In this document: positions 8,492 to 17,311 of the stretch, one piece after another | Layout of the letters: the number at the start of each line of letters is the position of its first letter | Numbering within the stretch: the first letter of the stretch is position 1 | Made by a program: the position numbers and the translations under genes | Notes under the pieces: model-generated | The model's input: the letters and a program-made list of their open reading frames with translations, nothing else | Database searches by the model: none | What the model was told of the DNA's origin: nothing | Source: Lysobacter enzymogenes | GTDB taxonomy: Bacteria > Pseudomonadota > Gammaproteobacteria > Xanthomonadales > Xanthomonadaceae | DNA length: 64,000 nt | Direction of reading: 5' to 3' | Assembly (NCBI RefSeq): GCF_900106525.1 | Contig: NZ_FNOG01000007.1 | Coordinates: forward strand, 232,288 to 296,287

Positions 8492-8553
8492 GCGTGCGGC
8501 GGCGAATCGGCGCGGCGACGCTTGCCGCCGCCATCTACGCGATTGGCAGCGAA

Positions 8554-8575
8554 CGCGAGCGACGCAGCGCTCGCG
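8554..8575. terminator. GC hairpin after lanM
   Basis: Perfect 8-bp arms CGCGAGCG (8554-8561) and CGCTCGCG (8568-8575) around a 6-base loop lie between the convergent lanM and M13 peptidase genes. There is no T-run on either side, so a terminator role is only suggested by position. Confidence 0.3.
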
Positions 8576-8632
8576 TCGCCGTCCGCGCCCGCCGGCGCAA
8601 TGCCGTCGGGCGCGGGCGCTCGGCGTGCGCCG

Positions 8633-10768
8633 TTACCAGATCTTGATCCGCTGCTCCGGCGTCAGATACAGCTTCTCGCCCGGCTTGGCGCCCCAGGCCT
8701 CGTACCACGCATCGATGTTGCGCACGGTCTGCGCGCGCTGCGCCGCCGGCGCGTGGCCGTCGGTGAGGATGCGCTGGCGCAGGGCGGCGTCGCGGATCTT
8801 GCTGCGCCAGGTCTGGCCGTAGGCGAGGAAGAAGCGCTGGTCGCCGGTCAGCCCGTCGATCGTCGGCGCGTCCTTGCCGCCGAGCGATTTGCGGTAGGCC
8901 ATGTAGGCGATGGTCAGGCCCGAGACGTCGGCGATGTTCTCGCCCGAGGTCTGCTTGCCGTTGACGTGCAGGCCCGGCAGCGGCTCGTAGGCGCTGTACT
9001 GGTCGGCGAGCTTCTTGGTCGCTTCGTCGAAGTGCTTGGTGTCTTCCGGCGTCCACCAGTTGGCCAGCTTGCCCTGGCCGTCGAACTCGGCGCCGGTGTC
9101 GTCGAAGCCGTGGCTGATCTCGTGGCCGATCACCGCGCCGATCGCGCCGTAGTTCGCGGCCGGGTCGGCGCCCGGATCGAAGAACGGCTTGTCCAGGATC
9201 GCCGCCGGGAAGTTCATCGCGTTCTGCAGCGGCAGCTGCACCGCGTTGACGGTCTGCGGAGTCATCCACCATTCGCCGTTGTCGACCGGCTGGCCGAGCT
9301 TGCCGATCTGGTGGCGGTATTCCTGCAGTTCCGCGCGCAGGCGGTTGCCGAGCGCGTCGTCGGGACGGATCTCCAGCTTGGCGTAATCGCGCCAGCGCTC
9401 GGGATAGCCGACGCCGACCTTCATCGACTTGGCCTTCTCGCGCGCCTTGGCCTTGGTCTGCGCGGTCATCCAGGTCAGCGAGTCCACGCGCTCGTCGAAC
9501 GCGGCGAGGATGTTGTGCACCATCTCCTCGACCTTCTGCTTGGACGAGGCCGGGAAATACTTCTCGGCGTAGAGCTTGCCGACCGCGTCGCCGAGCGCGG
9601 CGCTGGTGGCGTCGAGCGCGCGCTTTTCGCGCGCGCGCGCCTGCGGCGTGCCGGCCAGGGTGGTGCCGTGGAAGCCGAAGGCCAGGTCGTTATAGGCCTT
9701 GGGCAGCTCGCCGGGGCCGCGCACGGCTTCGTTCCAGGCGGCGTGGTCGAGCGCGTGGAAGGTCAGGTAATCCTTCCACGCCGGCAGCGGTTCGCTGCCG
9801 ACCAGGCGGGCGATGCCGCTGATCGCGCCCGGCTGCCAGGCGACGATGGTCTTCTGCGCGGACAAGCCGGCGGCGTCGAAGAACGCAGCCCAATCGATGC
9901 CCGGCGCGCGCTGCGCGAACGCGGCGGTGTCCCAGGGATTGTTGGACTTGTGCACGTTCTGCGAATCGACCACCGGCGCGTGCGCCCGGGCGATCTTGGT
10001 TTCCAGGGCCAGGATCGACTTGGCCTTGGCTTCGGGCTCGGCGATGCCGGCCTGCTTCAACAGCGCGACGATGTACGCCTCGTACGCTTGACGAGTGGCC
10101 GCCATCTCCTTGTCGGCGGACAGGTAGTACTCGCGGTCGGGCATGCCCAGGCCGCCCTGCATCAGGGTGGCGACATAGGCCGGCTGTTCCAGGCCCTTGG
10201 CCACGAACACGCCGAACAGGTTGTCGGTGTGGAAGTTGGTCGCGTTGAGCGGATCGGTGTCGGCGCGCACGCTGCCGCCGAGCGCGCGCGACAGGCCGGC
10301 GCGGTCGGCGATCGCGCCGATCGCATCGAGCTGCGGCTGCAGCGATTGCAGGCCGCGCTTCTCGATCCCGGCCTCGTCCATGTAGGCGGTGTGGAAATCG
10401 GCGATGCGGCGCGCGTCGCTGCCGGCCGCGGGCTTGCTCGCGGCCAGTTGCGCGATCAGCTCGGCGTTGCGCTTCTCGGCGGTCTCCAGCAGCACGGTGA
10501 ACGCGCCGTAGTTGGAGCGGTCCGCGGGGATCTCGAAGGTCTTGCGCCAGGCGCCGTTGGCGAAGGCGTCGAAGTCGTCGCCCGGCTGCACCGACTTGTC
10601 CACGCCGGTCAGGTCGATGCCGGACACCGGCGCGGCGGCGGCAGCGGGCGCAGCCGGCGCGGGTGCGGGCGCCGGAGCGGTTTCGTTGGCGGCGGGCTTG
10701 CACGCGCCGAGGCCGCCGGCCAGCGCCAACGCCAGGCCGAGGGTGAGAAGGTTGGGGCGAAGGGACAT
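8633..10768 (-). CDS. M13 family zinc metallopeptidase (neprilysin/PepO-like), lipoprotein
   Basis: A 711-residue endopeptidase. The zinc site is intact: His549, Glu550 and His553 in GHEISHGFDD, and Glu610 with Asp614 in GENIADVSG, the two signatures of family M13. The C-terminus ends in the usual Trp (IKIW). The N-terminus MSLRPNLLTLG...GGLGAC has a lipobox with Cys at about residue 22, followed by a Pro/Ala-rich linker, so the enzyme is probably anchored in the envelope and cleaves peptides outside the cytoplasm. The start is ATG 10766-10768; extensions to 10858 lie upstream of the signal. The gene is convergent with lanM. M13 enzymes are common housekeeping peptidases in Xanthomonadaceae, so a role in lanthipeptide maturation is possible but unproven. 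Confidence 0.92.
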   Translation of the reverse strand: MSLRPNLLTLGLALALAGGLGACKPAANETAPAPAPAPAAPAAAAAPVSGIDLTGVDKSVQPGDDFDAFANGAWRKTFEIPADRSNYGAFTVLLETAEKRNAELIAQLAASKPAAGSDARRIADFHTAYMDEAGIEKRGLQSLQPQLDAIGAIADRAGLSRALGGSVRADTDPLNATNFHTDNLFGVFVAKGLEQPAYVATLMQGGLGMPDREYYLSADKEMAATRQAYEAYIVALLKQAGIAEPEAKAKSILALETKIARAHAPVVDSQNVHKSNNPWDTAAFAQRAPGIDWAAFFDAAGLSAQKTIVAWQPGAISGIARLVGSEPLPAWKDYLTFHALDHAAWNEAVRGPGELPKAYNDLAFGFHGTTLAGTPQARAREKRALDATSAALGDAVGKLYAEKYFPASSKQKVEEMVHNILAAFDERVDSLTWMTAQTKAKAREKAKSMKVGVGYPERWRDYAKLEIRPDDALGNRLRAELQEYRHQIGKLGQPVDNGEWWMTPQTVNAVQLPLQNAMNFPAAILDKPFFDPGADPAANYGAIGAVIGHEISHGFDDTGAEFDGQGKLANWWTPEDTKHFDEATKKLADQYSAYEPLPGLHVNGKQTSGENIADVSGLTIAYMAYRKSLGGKDAPTIDGLTGDQRFFLAYGQTWRSKIRDAALRQRILTDGHAPAAQRAQTVRNIDAWYEAWGAKPGEKLYLTPEQRIKIW

Positions 10769-11018
10769 GGTCGTGGTTCCGTGGCGGACACTGGGAGGAC
10801 TGCGGACGCTGCCTGGCGGCGCATTCGAAGCGGCGCGGCCGTGCGACAGCGATCGCATTGTGCGTCAGCCCGTGTTGGACGCGGAAGTGCATGACATTCG
10901 TCATCCCGGTCGTGGCTTTGCGCGCTCGGGCGGCCCGACGCGCGTGTGCGTCGCCGCTGCCGGCGCGACGCGGCGGCCATGTTCGGCAAACGCCGGGCCG
11001 CCGCGCTGCGGCCGCGGA

Positions 11019-11630
11019 TCAGGGCACGATGCGCAGCGCGGGGTCGGCGACCAGCGCAAACGTAGCGCGGGTCTGAAAGCCGCAGGGCCCCAGCGCGCTG
11101 CGGAAGGCGAAGCGGTTTGCCGTCGGTGCGGCGGGCGGCGCGCCGGCTTGGTCGGCGACGTCGAGCACGCCGTTGATCGTGCTCGAACCGGTCGTGCTGG
11201 GGCAGGAGAAGGTCGGCGGGCCGGCGTAGTTGAGGCGGACGCCGGCGATGGCGATGCTCCACAGCGTCGGCGTCAACGTCGGCGCGCCCGGGAACGGCGG
11301 ATTGGCGCCGGTGTAAGCCGTGGCCGCGGGCGTGGCCGACCAGGGCAGCAACGAAGGCGTAATGCCGTTGCAGGCGCTGCTGCCGGAGAACGACACGGCG
11401 GTGACCTGGGCGACGCCGGCGGTGACGGTCACGGTCAAATCGGCGTTGCACGGCCATTGATTGCCGAGGTAGTTCAGGACGGTCGGGCCGGTGAGGTGGG
11501 CGACGCCGTTGTTGGACCAGTTGGAGGTCGCAGCGTCCCAGACCTGGACGGAACTGGCGGCCGCAGGCGCGGCGGCGAGGGCGAGTGCAACCGGGACGAG
11601 CGCGGACAGCGCGAAGCGATGGCGCAACAT
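11019..11630 (-). CDS. Secreted hypothetical protein, weakly PraB-like
   Basis: The 203-residue product has a signal peptide (MLRHRFALSALVPV...PAAA). The mature protein is rich in Ser, Thr, Val and Gly with four cysteines (WPCNAD, SACNG, FSCPS, GPCGF) and looks all-beta. The pattern of short TVTVTAG...VSFSGSSACNG segments reminds me of the PraB/alkane oxidation activator group of secreted proteins, but I hold this only weakly. The ATG at 11628-11630 has AGGAG upstream on the minus strand. It is divergent from the AI-2E type transporter at 11855, with which it shares 224 bases of upstream DNA. Confidence 0.6.
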   Translation of the reverse strand: MLRHRFALSALVPVALALAAAPAAASSVQVWDAATSNWSNNGVAHLTGPTVLNYLGNQWPCNADLTVTVTAGVAQVTAVSFSGSSACNGITPSLLPWSATPAATAYTGANPPFPGAPTLTPTLWSIAIAGVRLNYAGPPTFSCPSTTGSSTINGVLDVADQAGAPPAAPTANRFAFRSALGPCGFQTRATFALVADPALRIVP

Positions 11631-11821
11631 GGTGCGGCTCCTGTGCGTTGGCGGGAGATCCCTCTGTTGATACAGACGCAGGCCTGCGCCGATCCCGAAC
11701 CCCGCGTTCGCCCGGCCCGCCGGTAGGCGTTGCCAGCGATCCGCAGGCGCATCCGTCGCCCGCCGTCGCCCAGTTCGTGGCCTCGGCGGAAAGTCGTAAG
11801 AAAAACCGCGGGAGCGCCCAC

Positions 11822-11827
11822 TACAAT
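11822..11827 (+). promoter_or_regulatory. -10 box TACAAT upstream of the AI-2E family gene
   Basis: TACAAT matches the consensus at 5 of 6 positions and lies 27 bases before the ATG at 11855. No good -35 is found 17 bases upstream, so this is a weak call. Confidence 0.35.
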
Positions 11828-11854
11828 GCCGCGTCGAGTCCCAGGAACGCCGCA

Positions 11855-12925
11855 ATGGATCCCCACGTCGAACCCGCCGCAGCGCCCGGCCCCGGCGCCG
11901 CTTCCACGCTCGCGGCGGCGTCGCTGAAAGCGCCGCCGGCGCGCATCGCGGCCTGGCTGTTCGCCGCCGGGGCGCTGTTCCTGGTGCTCAAGTTCGGCCT
12001 GCTCAGCGCATTGCTGTCGGGGCTGCTGGTGTTCCAGCTCGTGCACACGCTCGCGCGCCTGGTCGACCGGCGGGTGAAAGGGCAGTGGGCGCGCCTGATC
12101 GCGGTGGTGCTGATCGCCGCGCTGGTGGTCGGCGGCCTGACCCTGGCGACCTTGGGCCTGATCGCGTTCTTCCGCGCCGACACCGGCGGCGAGCAGGCGC
12201 TGCTGGCGCGACTGATGGAGATCATCGACGCCTCGCGCACCCAGGTGCCGGCGTGGGCGCGGCCGTATCTGCCGGAGGATCTGAGCGACCTGCAACGCGC
12301 GTTGAGCGCATGGCTCGACGAGCATCGCGGCGATCTGAGCCTGGTCGGCGCCGAGGCGGTGCAACTGGGCGCGCGATTGGTGATCGGCATGGTGCTCGGC
12401 GCGATGATCGCGCTGCAGGAGGAACTGCAGCCGCTCAAGCTGGGGCCGCTGGGTTCGGAACTGCTGGCGCGCGCCTCGCGCCTGTCCGACGCGTTCCGCC
12501 GGGTGGTGTTCGCGCAGATCAAGATCTCGGCGCTCAACACCGTGTTCACCGCAGCCTTCCTGCTGATCGTGCTGCCGCTGTTCGGCGTGCACCTGCCGAT
12601 GGCCAAGACCCTGGTGGTGCTGACCTTCGTGGTCGGGCTGCTGCCGGTGGTCGGCAACCTGATCTCGAACACGCTGATCACCGTGGCCGGGCTGTCGGTG
12701 TCGATCTACGTCGCTGCCGCGGCGCTGCTGTACCTGGTGCTGATCCACAAGCTCGAATACTTCCTCAACGCGCGCATCGTCGGCGGCGAGATCCAGGCGC
12801 GCGCGTGGGAACTGCTGCTGGCGATGCTGTCGATGGAAGCCTTGTTCGGCATGCCCGGGCTGGTGGCCGCGCCGATCTACTACGCCTACCTCAAGCGCGA
12901 GCTGGTCGAGCAGGGCTGGGTCTGA
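11855..12925 (+). CDS. AI-2E family (PerM/UPF0118) transporter
   Basis: A 356-residue inner membrane protein with the layout of the family: two or three N-terminal helices (AAWLFAAGALFLVLKFG..., LIAVVLIAALVVGGLTLATL), a periplasmic or amphipathic stretch of roughly 100 residues, then several C-terminal helices including the characteristic LLPVVGNLISNTLITVAGLS and a LEYFLNARIVG segment, close to the family's LEYFLNPRIVG. Members export small molecules or ions; the substrate cannot be told from sequence. ATG 11855 has AGGAA upstream and a TACAAT -10 box at 11822, which rules out the longer frame beginning at 11585. The next gene is convergent. Confidence 0.85.
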   Translation: MDPHVEPAAAPGPGAASTLAAASLKAPPARIAAWLFAAGALFLVLKFGLLSALLSGLLVFQLVHTLARLVDRRVKGQWARLIAVVLIAALVVGGLTLATLGLIAFFRADTGGEQALLARLMEIIDASRTQVPAWARPYLPEDLSDLQRALSAWLDEHRGDLSLVGAEAVQLGARLVIGMVLGAMIALQEELQPLKLGPLGSELLARASRLSDAFRRVVFAQIKISALNTVFTAAFLLIVLPLFGVHLPMAKTLVVLTFVVGLLPVVGNLISNTLITVAGLSVSIYVAAAALLYLVLIHKLEYFLNARIVGGEIQARAWELLLAMLSMEALFGMPGLVAAPIYYAYLKRELVEQGWV

Positions 12926-12953
12926 GGCCTGGCCGGCGCGCCGCGATTGCGGC

Positions 12954-13718
12954 TTATCCGCGCCCGGACCCGCGCCCCGCCGGCGCGCTCTCGCGCAGAC
13001 TATCGACCAGCGAAAACACCCACGGCCGGCTGGCCACCAGCAGGCCGACGCTGCGCCGGCGCTCCGGCGGCAGGCTGACGTCCAGGTCGGCGGCTTCCTT
13101 GAATTCGGCCACCAGTTTCTCGAGCTTGCGCTGCAAGGTCGCCAGCGAGGCTTCGCCGAGTTCGCGGATTTCCAGCGCCAGGAAGGCTTCGCCGGCGCCG
13201 AAGTCGTCGTTGATGAATTCGCGGCTGGCCATCTGGAAGTAGCGCGCGCGCACCGGGCCGTCGTCGCGCCAGGAGAAATCGCGCGGCACGCGCAGGCGCG
13301 CGCGGTCGCCGGGCAGCAGTTCGATCAGGCGCAACCGGTCCAGTTGCGCGAGCAGCCGCACCAGTTCGGTCTTGCGCAGCCCGTAGCCTTCGCCGATGGC
13401 GGCGGTGCGCCAGCCCTGGCACAGCAGGTGGAACACGGTCATCAGCCGCGGCTCGGCGGCCAGCGCAGTTTCCTGCGCCAGGCTCAGGTGGCGGCGCGAT
13501 TCGCGGGTGCCGCGGGCGCTGCGCGCGAGTTCGAAGAAGTCGATGTCCAGCGCGTCGCAGATCTGCTCCAGCCGCTCCAGGCTCATGCGGCCGCTGGAGA
13601 GCATGCGCTTGATCGTGGGCTCGGACACGCCCAGCGCGGTGGCGAGGTCGGCGTAGCGCCAGCCGCGTTCCTTGAGCAGGCGCTTGAGCGCGGCGAGCAG
13701 GCGTTCGCGTTCGATCAT
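12954..13718 (-). CDS. XRE-family helix-turn-helix regulator with large effector domain
   Basis: The first 65 residues are a helix-turn-helix of the Cro/C1 type (RYADLATALGVSEPTIKRML, then ERLEQICDALDIDFFELA). The other 190 residues are alpha-rich without a motif I know; they contain a second winged-helix-like stretch around EGYGLRKTELVRLLAQLDRL. The family binds operator DNA and senses an unknown signal through the second part. The gene is divergent from the FAD-oxidase/methyltransferase pair and a good promoter (13752-13780) lies between them on its strand, so it probably controls both itself and that pair. Confidence 0.85.
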   Translation of the reverse strand: MIERERLLAALKRLLKERGWRYADLATALGVSEPTIKRMLSSGRMSLERLEQICDALDIDFFELARSARGTRESRRHLSLAQETALAAEPRLMTVFHLLCQGWRTAAIGEGYGLRKTELVRLLAQLDRLRLIELLPGDRARLRVPRDFSWRDDGPVRARYFQMASREFINDDFGAGEAFLALEIRELGEASLATLQRKLEKLVAEFKEAADLDVSLPPERRRSVGLLVASRPWVFSLVDSLRESAPAGRGSGRG

Positions 13719-13751
13719 GGGGTGCGGGTTCCGGGCGGCGGGACATCGGGG

Positions 13752-13780
13752 ATCATATTCCGATACCTAGGCGATGCGAA
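13752..13780 (-). promoter_or_regulatory. Promoter of the XRE regulator gene
   Basis: On the minus strand TTCGCA (13775-13780) and TATGAT (13752-13757) are 17 bases apart, 4 of 6 and 5 of 6 matches to sigma-70 boxes. The -10 box is 34 bases from the ATG at 13718. The site sits in the divergent spacer and could overlap an operator. Confidence 0.55.
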
Positions 13781-13843
13781 TGGCGGTTGGCGATACCGGC
13801 CGCTACGGTGCGGGCCATCCCGTCCCGTCCAGCGATTCCGCCC

Positions 13844-15280
13844 ATGCCTGCTGTCGCACCCAGCACCGCCGCACCCAGCGCCGCCGACGCGCTCGCCGCG
13901 GCCCGCTACGAATCGCTCAACGATGTGCACGCGCGGCTCAACCCGACCCGCGCGCGCGTGCTGCGCCCCGCATCGGTGGAGGAGGCCTGCGCCGCCGTGC
14001 ACGCCTGCGCCGCGGCCGGGCAGGCGCTGATCCCCGCCGGCGCGCGCCATGCGATGGGCGGGCAGCAGTTCCTCGCCGACGGCGTGGTGCTCGACACCGC
14101 AGCGCTGTGCCGCGTGCTCGCCTTCGACGATGCGCGCGGCCTGCTGACGGTGGAAGCCGGCATCCGCTGGCCGGCGCTGCTGCAGTGGTTGGCCGCCAGC
14201 CCGGACAACACCGGCGGCTGGACGATCCGGCAGAAGCAGACCGGCGCCGACGATTTCAGCCTCGGCGGCGCGGTGGCGTCGAACGTGCACGGTCGCGGAT
14301 TGGCCTATGCGCCGTTCGTCGAGGACGTGGAAGCGCTGATCCTGATCGACGCGCAAGGGCGCCTGGTGGAAACCAGTCGCGAACAGCGCCCGGAACTGTT
14401 CGCGCTCGCGGCCGGCGGCTACGGCCTGTTCGGCGTCGTCGCGGCGCTGACCTTGCGCCTGACTCCGCGCCAGGTGCTGTGCCGCGAAGTATCGCTGGCC
14501 CGCGTCGGCGATCTGCACGCCGCGTTCGCGCGCGCCATCGCCGCGGGTTGCACCTATGGCGATTTCCAGTTCGCGATCGATCCGCGCAGCGCGGATTTCC
14601 TCGATCTGGGCGTGCTCTCGTGCTACCGGCCCGAGCCCGGCGCCGCGGCCTGCGCGTCGCGCCATCTGCAGGCCGAGGATTTCGCCCGCCTGCTGTTGCT
14701 GGCCCATCACGCCCCGTCGCGCGCGTTCGCCGAATACGCCGATTTCTATCTCGCCACCGACGGCCAGCGCTACGCCAGCGATGCCCAGCAAAGCGGCGTG
14801 TATTTGGACGGCTACCACGCCGCGGTCGACCGCTCGCTCGGCCACTGCGGTTCGGAAATGATCACCGAGCTGTATGTGCCGCGCCCCGCGCTGGCCGCGT
14901 TCATGGCGCGCGCCGCCGACAGTTTGCGCCGCCACCGCGCCCAGCCGATCTACGGCACCGTGCGCCTGATCGAGCGCGATCCCACCAGCGTGCTGGCCTG
15001 GGCGCGCGAAAGCTGGGCCTGCGTGATCTTCAACCTGCACGTGCACCACGACGCCGCCGGCATCGAGGCGGCGGCGCGGGCGTTTCGCGCCTTGATCGAC
15101 GACGCGCTGCGGTTCGGCGGCAGTTATTACCTCACCTACCACCGCTGGGCCACGCGCGCGCAGTTGGAGGCGGCGCATCCGCGCATCGGCGAATTCCTGC
15201 GCGCCAAGCGCGAGTTCGACCCGGCCGGATTGTGGCAAAGCGATTGGTATCGCCACCATCTCGCGCTGATGCAGGCCTGA
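13844..15280 (+). CDS. FAD-binding oxidoreductase (PCMH/GlcD-like)
   Basis: A 478-residue flavoenzyme. The N-terminal FAD-binding domain shows VRxPASVEEACAAV-type opening (LRPASVEEACAAVH), IPAGARHAMGGQQF and DFSLGGAVASNVHGRG, the pyrophosphate-binding loop of this family. The C-terminal half (substrate cap) ends FDPAGLWQSDWYRHH, near the usual FDP...W ending. It would oxidise an unknown hydroxy compound in the cytoplasm. ATG 13844 is preferred over a TTG at 13787, which would add 19 residues; neither has a strong ribosome site. The methyltransferase gene starts one base after its stop, so they form an operon, divergent from an XRE regulator. Confidence 0.85.
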   Translation: MPAVAPSTAAPSAADALAAARYESLNDVHARLNPTRARVLRPASVEEACAAVHACAAAGQALIPAGARHAMGGQQFLADGVVLDTAALCRVLAFDDARGLLTVEAGIRWPALLQWLAASPDNTGGWTIRQKQTGADDFSLGGAVASNVHGRGLAYAPFVEDVEALILIDAQGRLVETSREQRPELFALAAGGYGLFGVVAALTLRLTPRQVLCREVSLARVGDLHAAFARAIAAGCTYGDFQFAIDPRSADFLDLGVLSCYRPEPGAAACASRHLQAEDFARLLLLAHHAPSRAFAEYADFYLATDGQRYASDAQQSGVYLDGYHAAVDRSLGHCGSEMITELYVPRPALAAFMARAADSLRRHRAQPIYGTVRLIERDPTSVLAWARESWACVIFNLHVHHDAAGIEAAARAFRALIDDALRFGGSYYLTYHRWATRAQLEAAHPRIGEFLRAKREFDPAGLWQSDWYRHHLALMQA

Positions 15281-15281
15281 G

Positions 15282-16154
15282 ATGGAACGTACCTCCACCT
15301 CGATGCTGCTCGCCGCCGCCGCGGTGCGCCAGGCGCGGCGCGACGGCGATGCCGCGGTGCAGGCCAACGCGCGGCTGGCGCGCGCGTGTCTGCGCGGCTG
15401 CGGTGCGGCCGGCCGGCGCTTGCTGTTCGCGCTCGACCACGCGCCGGGCCGCTGGTTGCTGGCCGCGCTGGAGGCCGCGTACCTGCCCGGGATCGGCGCG
15501 CATTACGCCTGGCGCAAGCGGCATATCCGCCGCTGGGCCTTGCAGGCCTGCGCCGACGGCGCGCGCCAAGTGGTGGTGCTCGGCGCCGGCTTCGACGGCT
15601 TGGCGCTGGCGTTGCTGGCGCAGGGGCCGCAGTTGCGCGCGTTCGAGATCGAGCGCGAGAGCGCTGTGGCGATCAAGCGCGCGGCGCTGCGCGAGATCGG
15701 CGCGCAGGATCCGCGTCTGAGCCTGATCGCCGCCGATCTGGCGCGCACGCCAGCGGCGATGGCGCTGCGCGCCGCGCCGGGGTTCGACCCCGCGGCCAAG
15801 ACCGTGGTCATCGCCGAGGGCGTGCTGATGTATCTGAGTCCCGAGGAACTGGAGCGGCTGCTGCGCGGCCTGGCCGCGACCCTGGACGACGCGCGATTGA
15901 TCGCCACGGCGATGGCGCTGCGCACGGATGCGACGCCGGGCTTCGCCCGCCAGCGTCCGTGGGTGCAGCGCTGGCTGCGCCGCGCCGGCGAACCGTTCCG
16001 CTGGGGCGCGAGCCGCGCCTGTCTGCCGGCGTTGTTGCACGCGGCCGGCGTGCGCCTGGAGCGCGTGGCCGATCCGGACGCGGCCGCCGATCCCGATCCT
16101 TCGCCCGGCGAATGGGTGTTCGCCGGTTCGCTGCTGCGCGCGCCGGCGCCGTAG
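15282..16154 (+). CDS. SAM-dependent methyltransferase, leucine carboxyl methyltransferase (LCM) family
   Basis: The 290-residue enzyme carries the LCM family pattern: GIGAHYAWRKRHIR, the SAM loop VVVLGAGFDGLALAL and the conserved VVIAEGVLMYLSPEELERLL. Bacterial members are often in secondary metabolism and methylate carboxyl groups, but the substrate here is unknown. Its ATG begins one base after the stop of the FAD oxidase, so the two are translationally coupled and probably act on the same compound. A bidirectional hairpin lies downstream. Confidence 0.85.
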   Translation: MERTSTSMLLAAAAVRQARRDGDAAVQANARLARACLRGCGAAGRRLLFALDHAPGRWLLAALEAAYLPGIGAHYAWRKRHIRRWALQACADGARQVVVLGAGFDGLALALLAQGPQLRAFEIERESAVAIKRAALREIGAQDPRLSLIAADLARTPAAMALRAAPGFDPAAKTVVIAEGVLMYLSPEELERLLRGLAATLDDARLIATAMALRTDATPGFARQRPWVQRWLRRAGEPFRWGASRACLPALLHAAGVRLERVADPDAAADPDPSPGEWVFAGSLLRAPAP

Positions 16155-16168
16155 CCGCGGCGCCAGCA

Positions 16169-16200
16169 CAAAAAAAGGGAGGCGCCCGCTCGCGCCTCCC
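16169..16200 (-). terminator. Rho-independent terminator
   Basis: Stem GGGAGGCGC (16177-16185) pairs with GCGCCTCCC (16192-16200) around a 6-base loop. An A-run at 16169-16176 becomes a T-run on the minus strand, so it ends the gene at 16221-16907 and also separates the convergent methyltransferase. Confidence 0.75.
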
Positions 16201-16220
16201 TCCCGTCGCGCCGCTGGCGA

Positions 16221-16907
16221 TCACTTCCGGTTGAACGCCGCGTTCACCGACTGGATCGCCGCATTGATATAGCCGCACAGCTTGATGCCGCCGCAAGCCA
16301 CCGTGCCGGTGACGTAACCGACCGCATCGGCGACGATCACATGCAGCCACGGGAACGCACGGCCGCTGGTGGTCGGCTCCAGCGGATAGTCCTTGGTCCA
16401 CAGCTCCAGCGAGTGGCGCGCGGTGCTGATCGCGCCGAGCACGGCCAGATCGTTTTCCTTGCGGCCCAGATCTTTGACGGCCTGCGCTTCGAGCTTTTTC
16501 AGGCCTTCGTCGGCCTCGTCGGCGCTGCGCGCTTCGGCGAGGATGCGGTCCATGTCCTCGAAGTAGGAGAACTGCTCTTCGCCGAAGGAGGCGCGGTGCC
16601 CGCGCAGGTTCTCGGCCATCGTCAGGCGCGGATCGGACTGGGTCTTCTTGGCCAGTTCGTCGTAGGTGCGCACGAACTCTTCCGGCTTGCCGTCGGTGGG
16701 CGCGCCGCAGCGGTAGGCCAGCAACTGCGCGTACGAGCCGCCGGCGTCGCGGTTGGCGGCGATGCAGCCGGCGTAGGCGTTGTGGGCGACGCCGACGCCG
16801 TGCATCGGGTTGTCGCTGTACGGTTCGGACGACACCAGGCCTTGGCCGAAGCCCGGCAGCGAGACCAGGGAAAGACCGAGGGCGAGCAAGGCGATACGGT
16901 GGTTCAT
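16221..16907 (-). CDS. Secreted hypothetical protein
   Basis: The 228-residue product has a signal peptide (MNHRIALLALGLSLV...FGQG). The mature part is mostly charged helical sequence with several conserved-looking Cys (AGCIAAN, YRCGAP, VACGG, KLCGY) and a C-terminal small-residue stretch around VIVADAVGYVTGTVACGG that could be a membrane or amphipathic helix. I do not recognise the family. The ATG at 16905-16907 has AAGGA upstream on the minus strand; upstream in-frame codons to 16976 add no signal-like sequence. Confidence 0.65.
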   Translation of the reverse strand: MNHRIALLALGLSLVSLPGFGQGLVSSEPYSDNPMHGVGVAHNAYAGCIAANRDAGGSYAQLLAYRCGAPTDGKPEEFVRTYDELAKKTQSDPRLTMAENLRGHRASFGEEQFSYFEDMDRILAEARSADEADEGLKKLEAQAVKDLGRKENDLAVLGAISTARHSLELWTKDYPLEPTTSGRAFPWLHVIVADAVGYVTGTVACGGIKLCGYINAAIQSVNAAFNRK

Positions 16908-17311
16908 GGCAGGTCCTTTTGGATGGATTGCGAGGAAGCCGTCCCCGACAGGCGGTGGCTGCGCCGTCGGCCGCAAGCGGCGTCAGGCGGCGCCGGACCG
17001 ACGCTAGGCAGGCGGCCGGCCGCGCTCCAGGCCGAAGCCGGGCCGGTGGCGGGAACAAGCCGGGCGCCGCGGCGCGGCGCGCCCGCACCTGTATGGGCCG
17101 TGGTGCCCGAAGTTCTCGCAATCCAGTCAGAGGCTTGCAGCGGATTTCTTCCCGGTGCGTGCCGGGCCGCCGCGCTGCGGCGCGCGGCCGCGCGGGCGAT
17201 GTTGCGCGTTGTGAGCGGCATCGCAGGAATGCGCCGGGCAGTTCGGCGCCGATGCGGTCGCTGGCGGCCTTTCAGCGCACGGCGCGCCGCTGGGCGCGCC
17301 GTGCGCGCGGC
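16908..17311. other. Intergenic region without recognisable features
   Basis: These 404 bases separate two minus-strand genes. I see no supported coding frame, no clear promoter boxes and no terminator beyond general GC-rich sequence. Confidence 0.5.
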
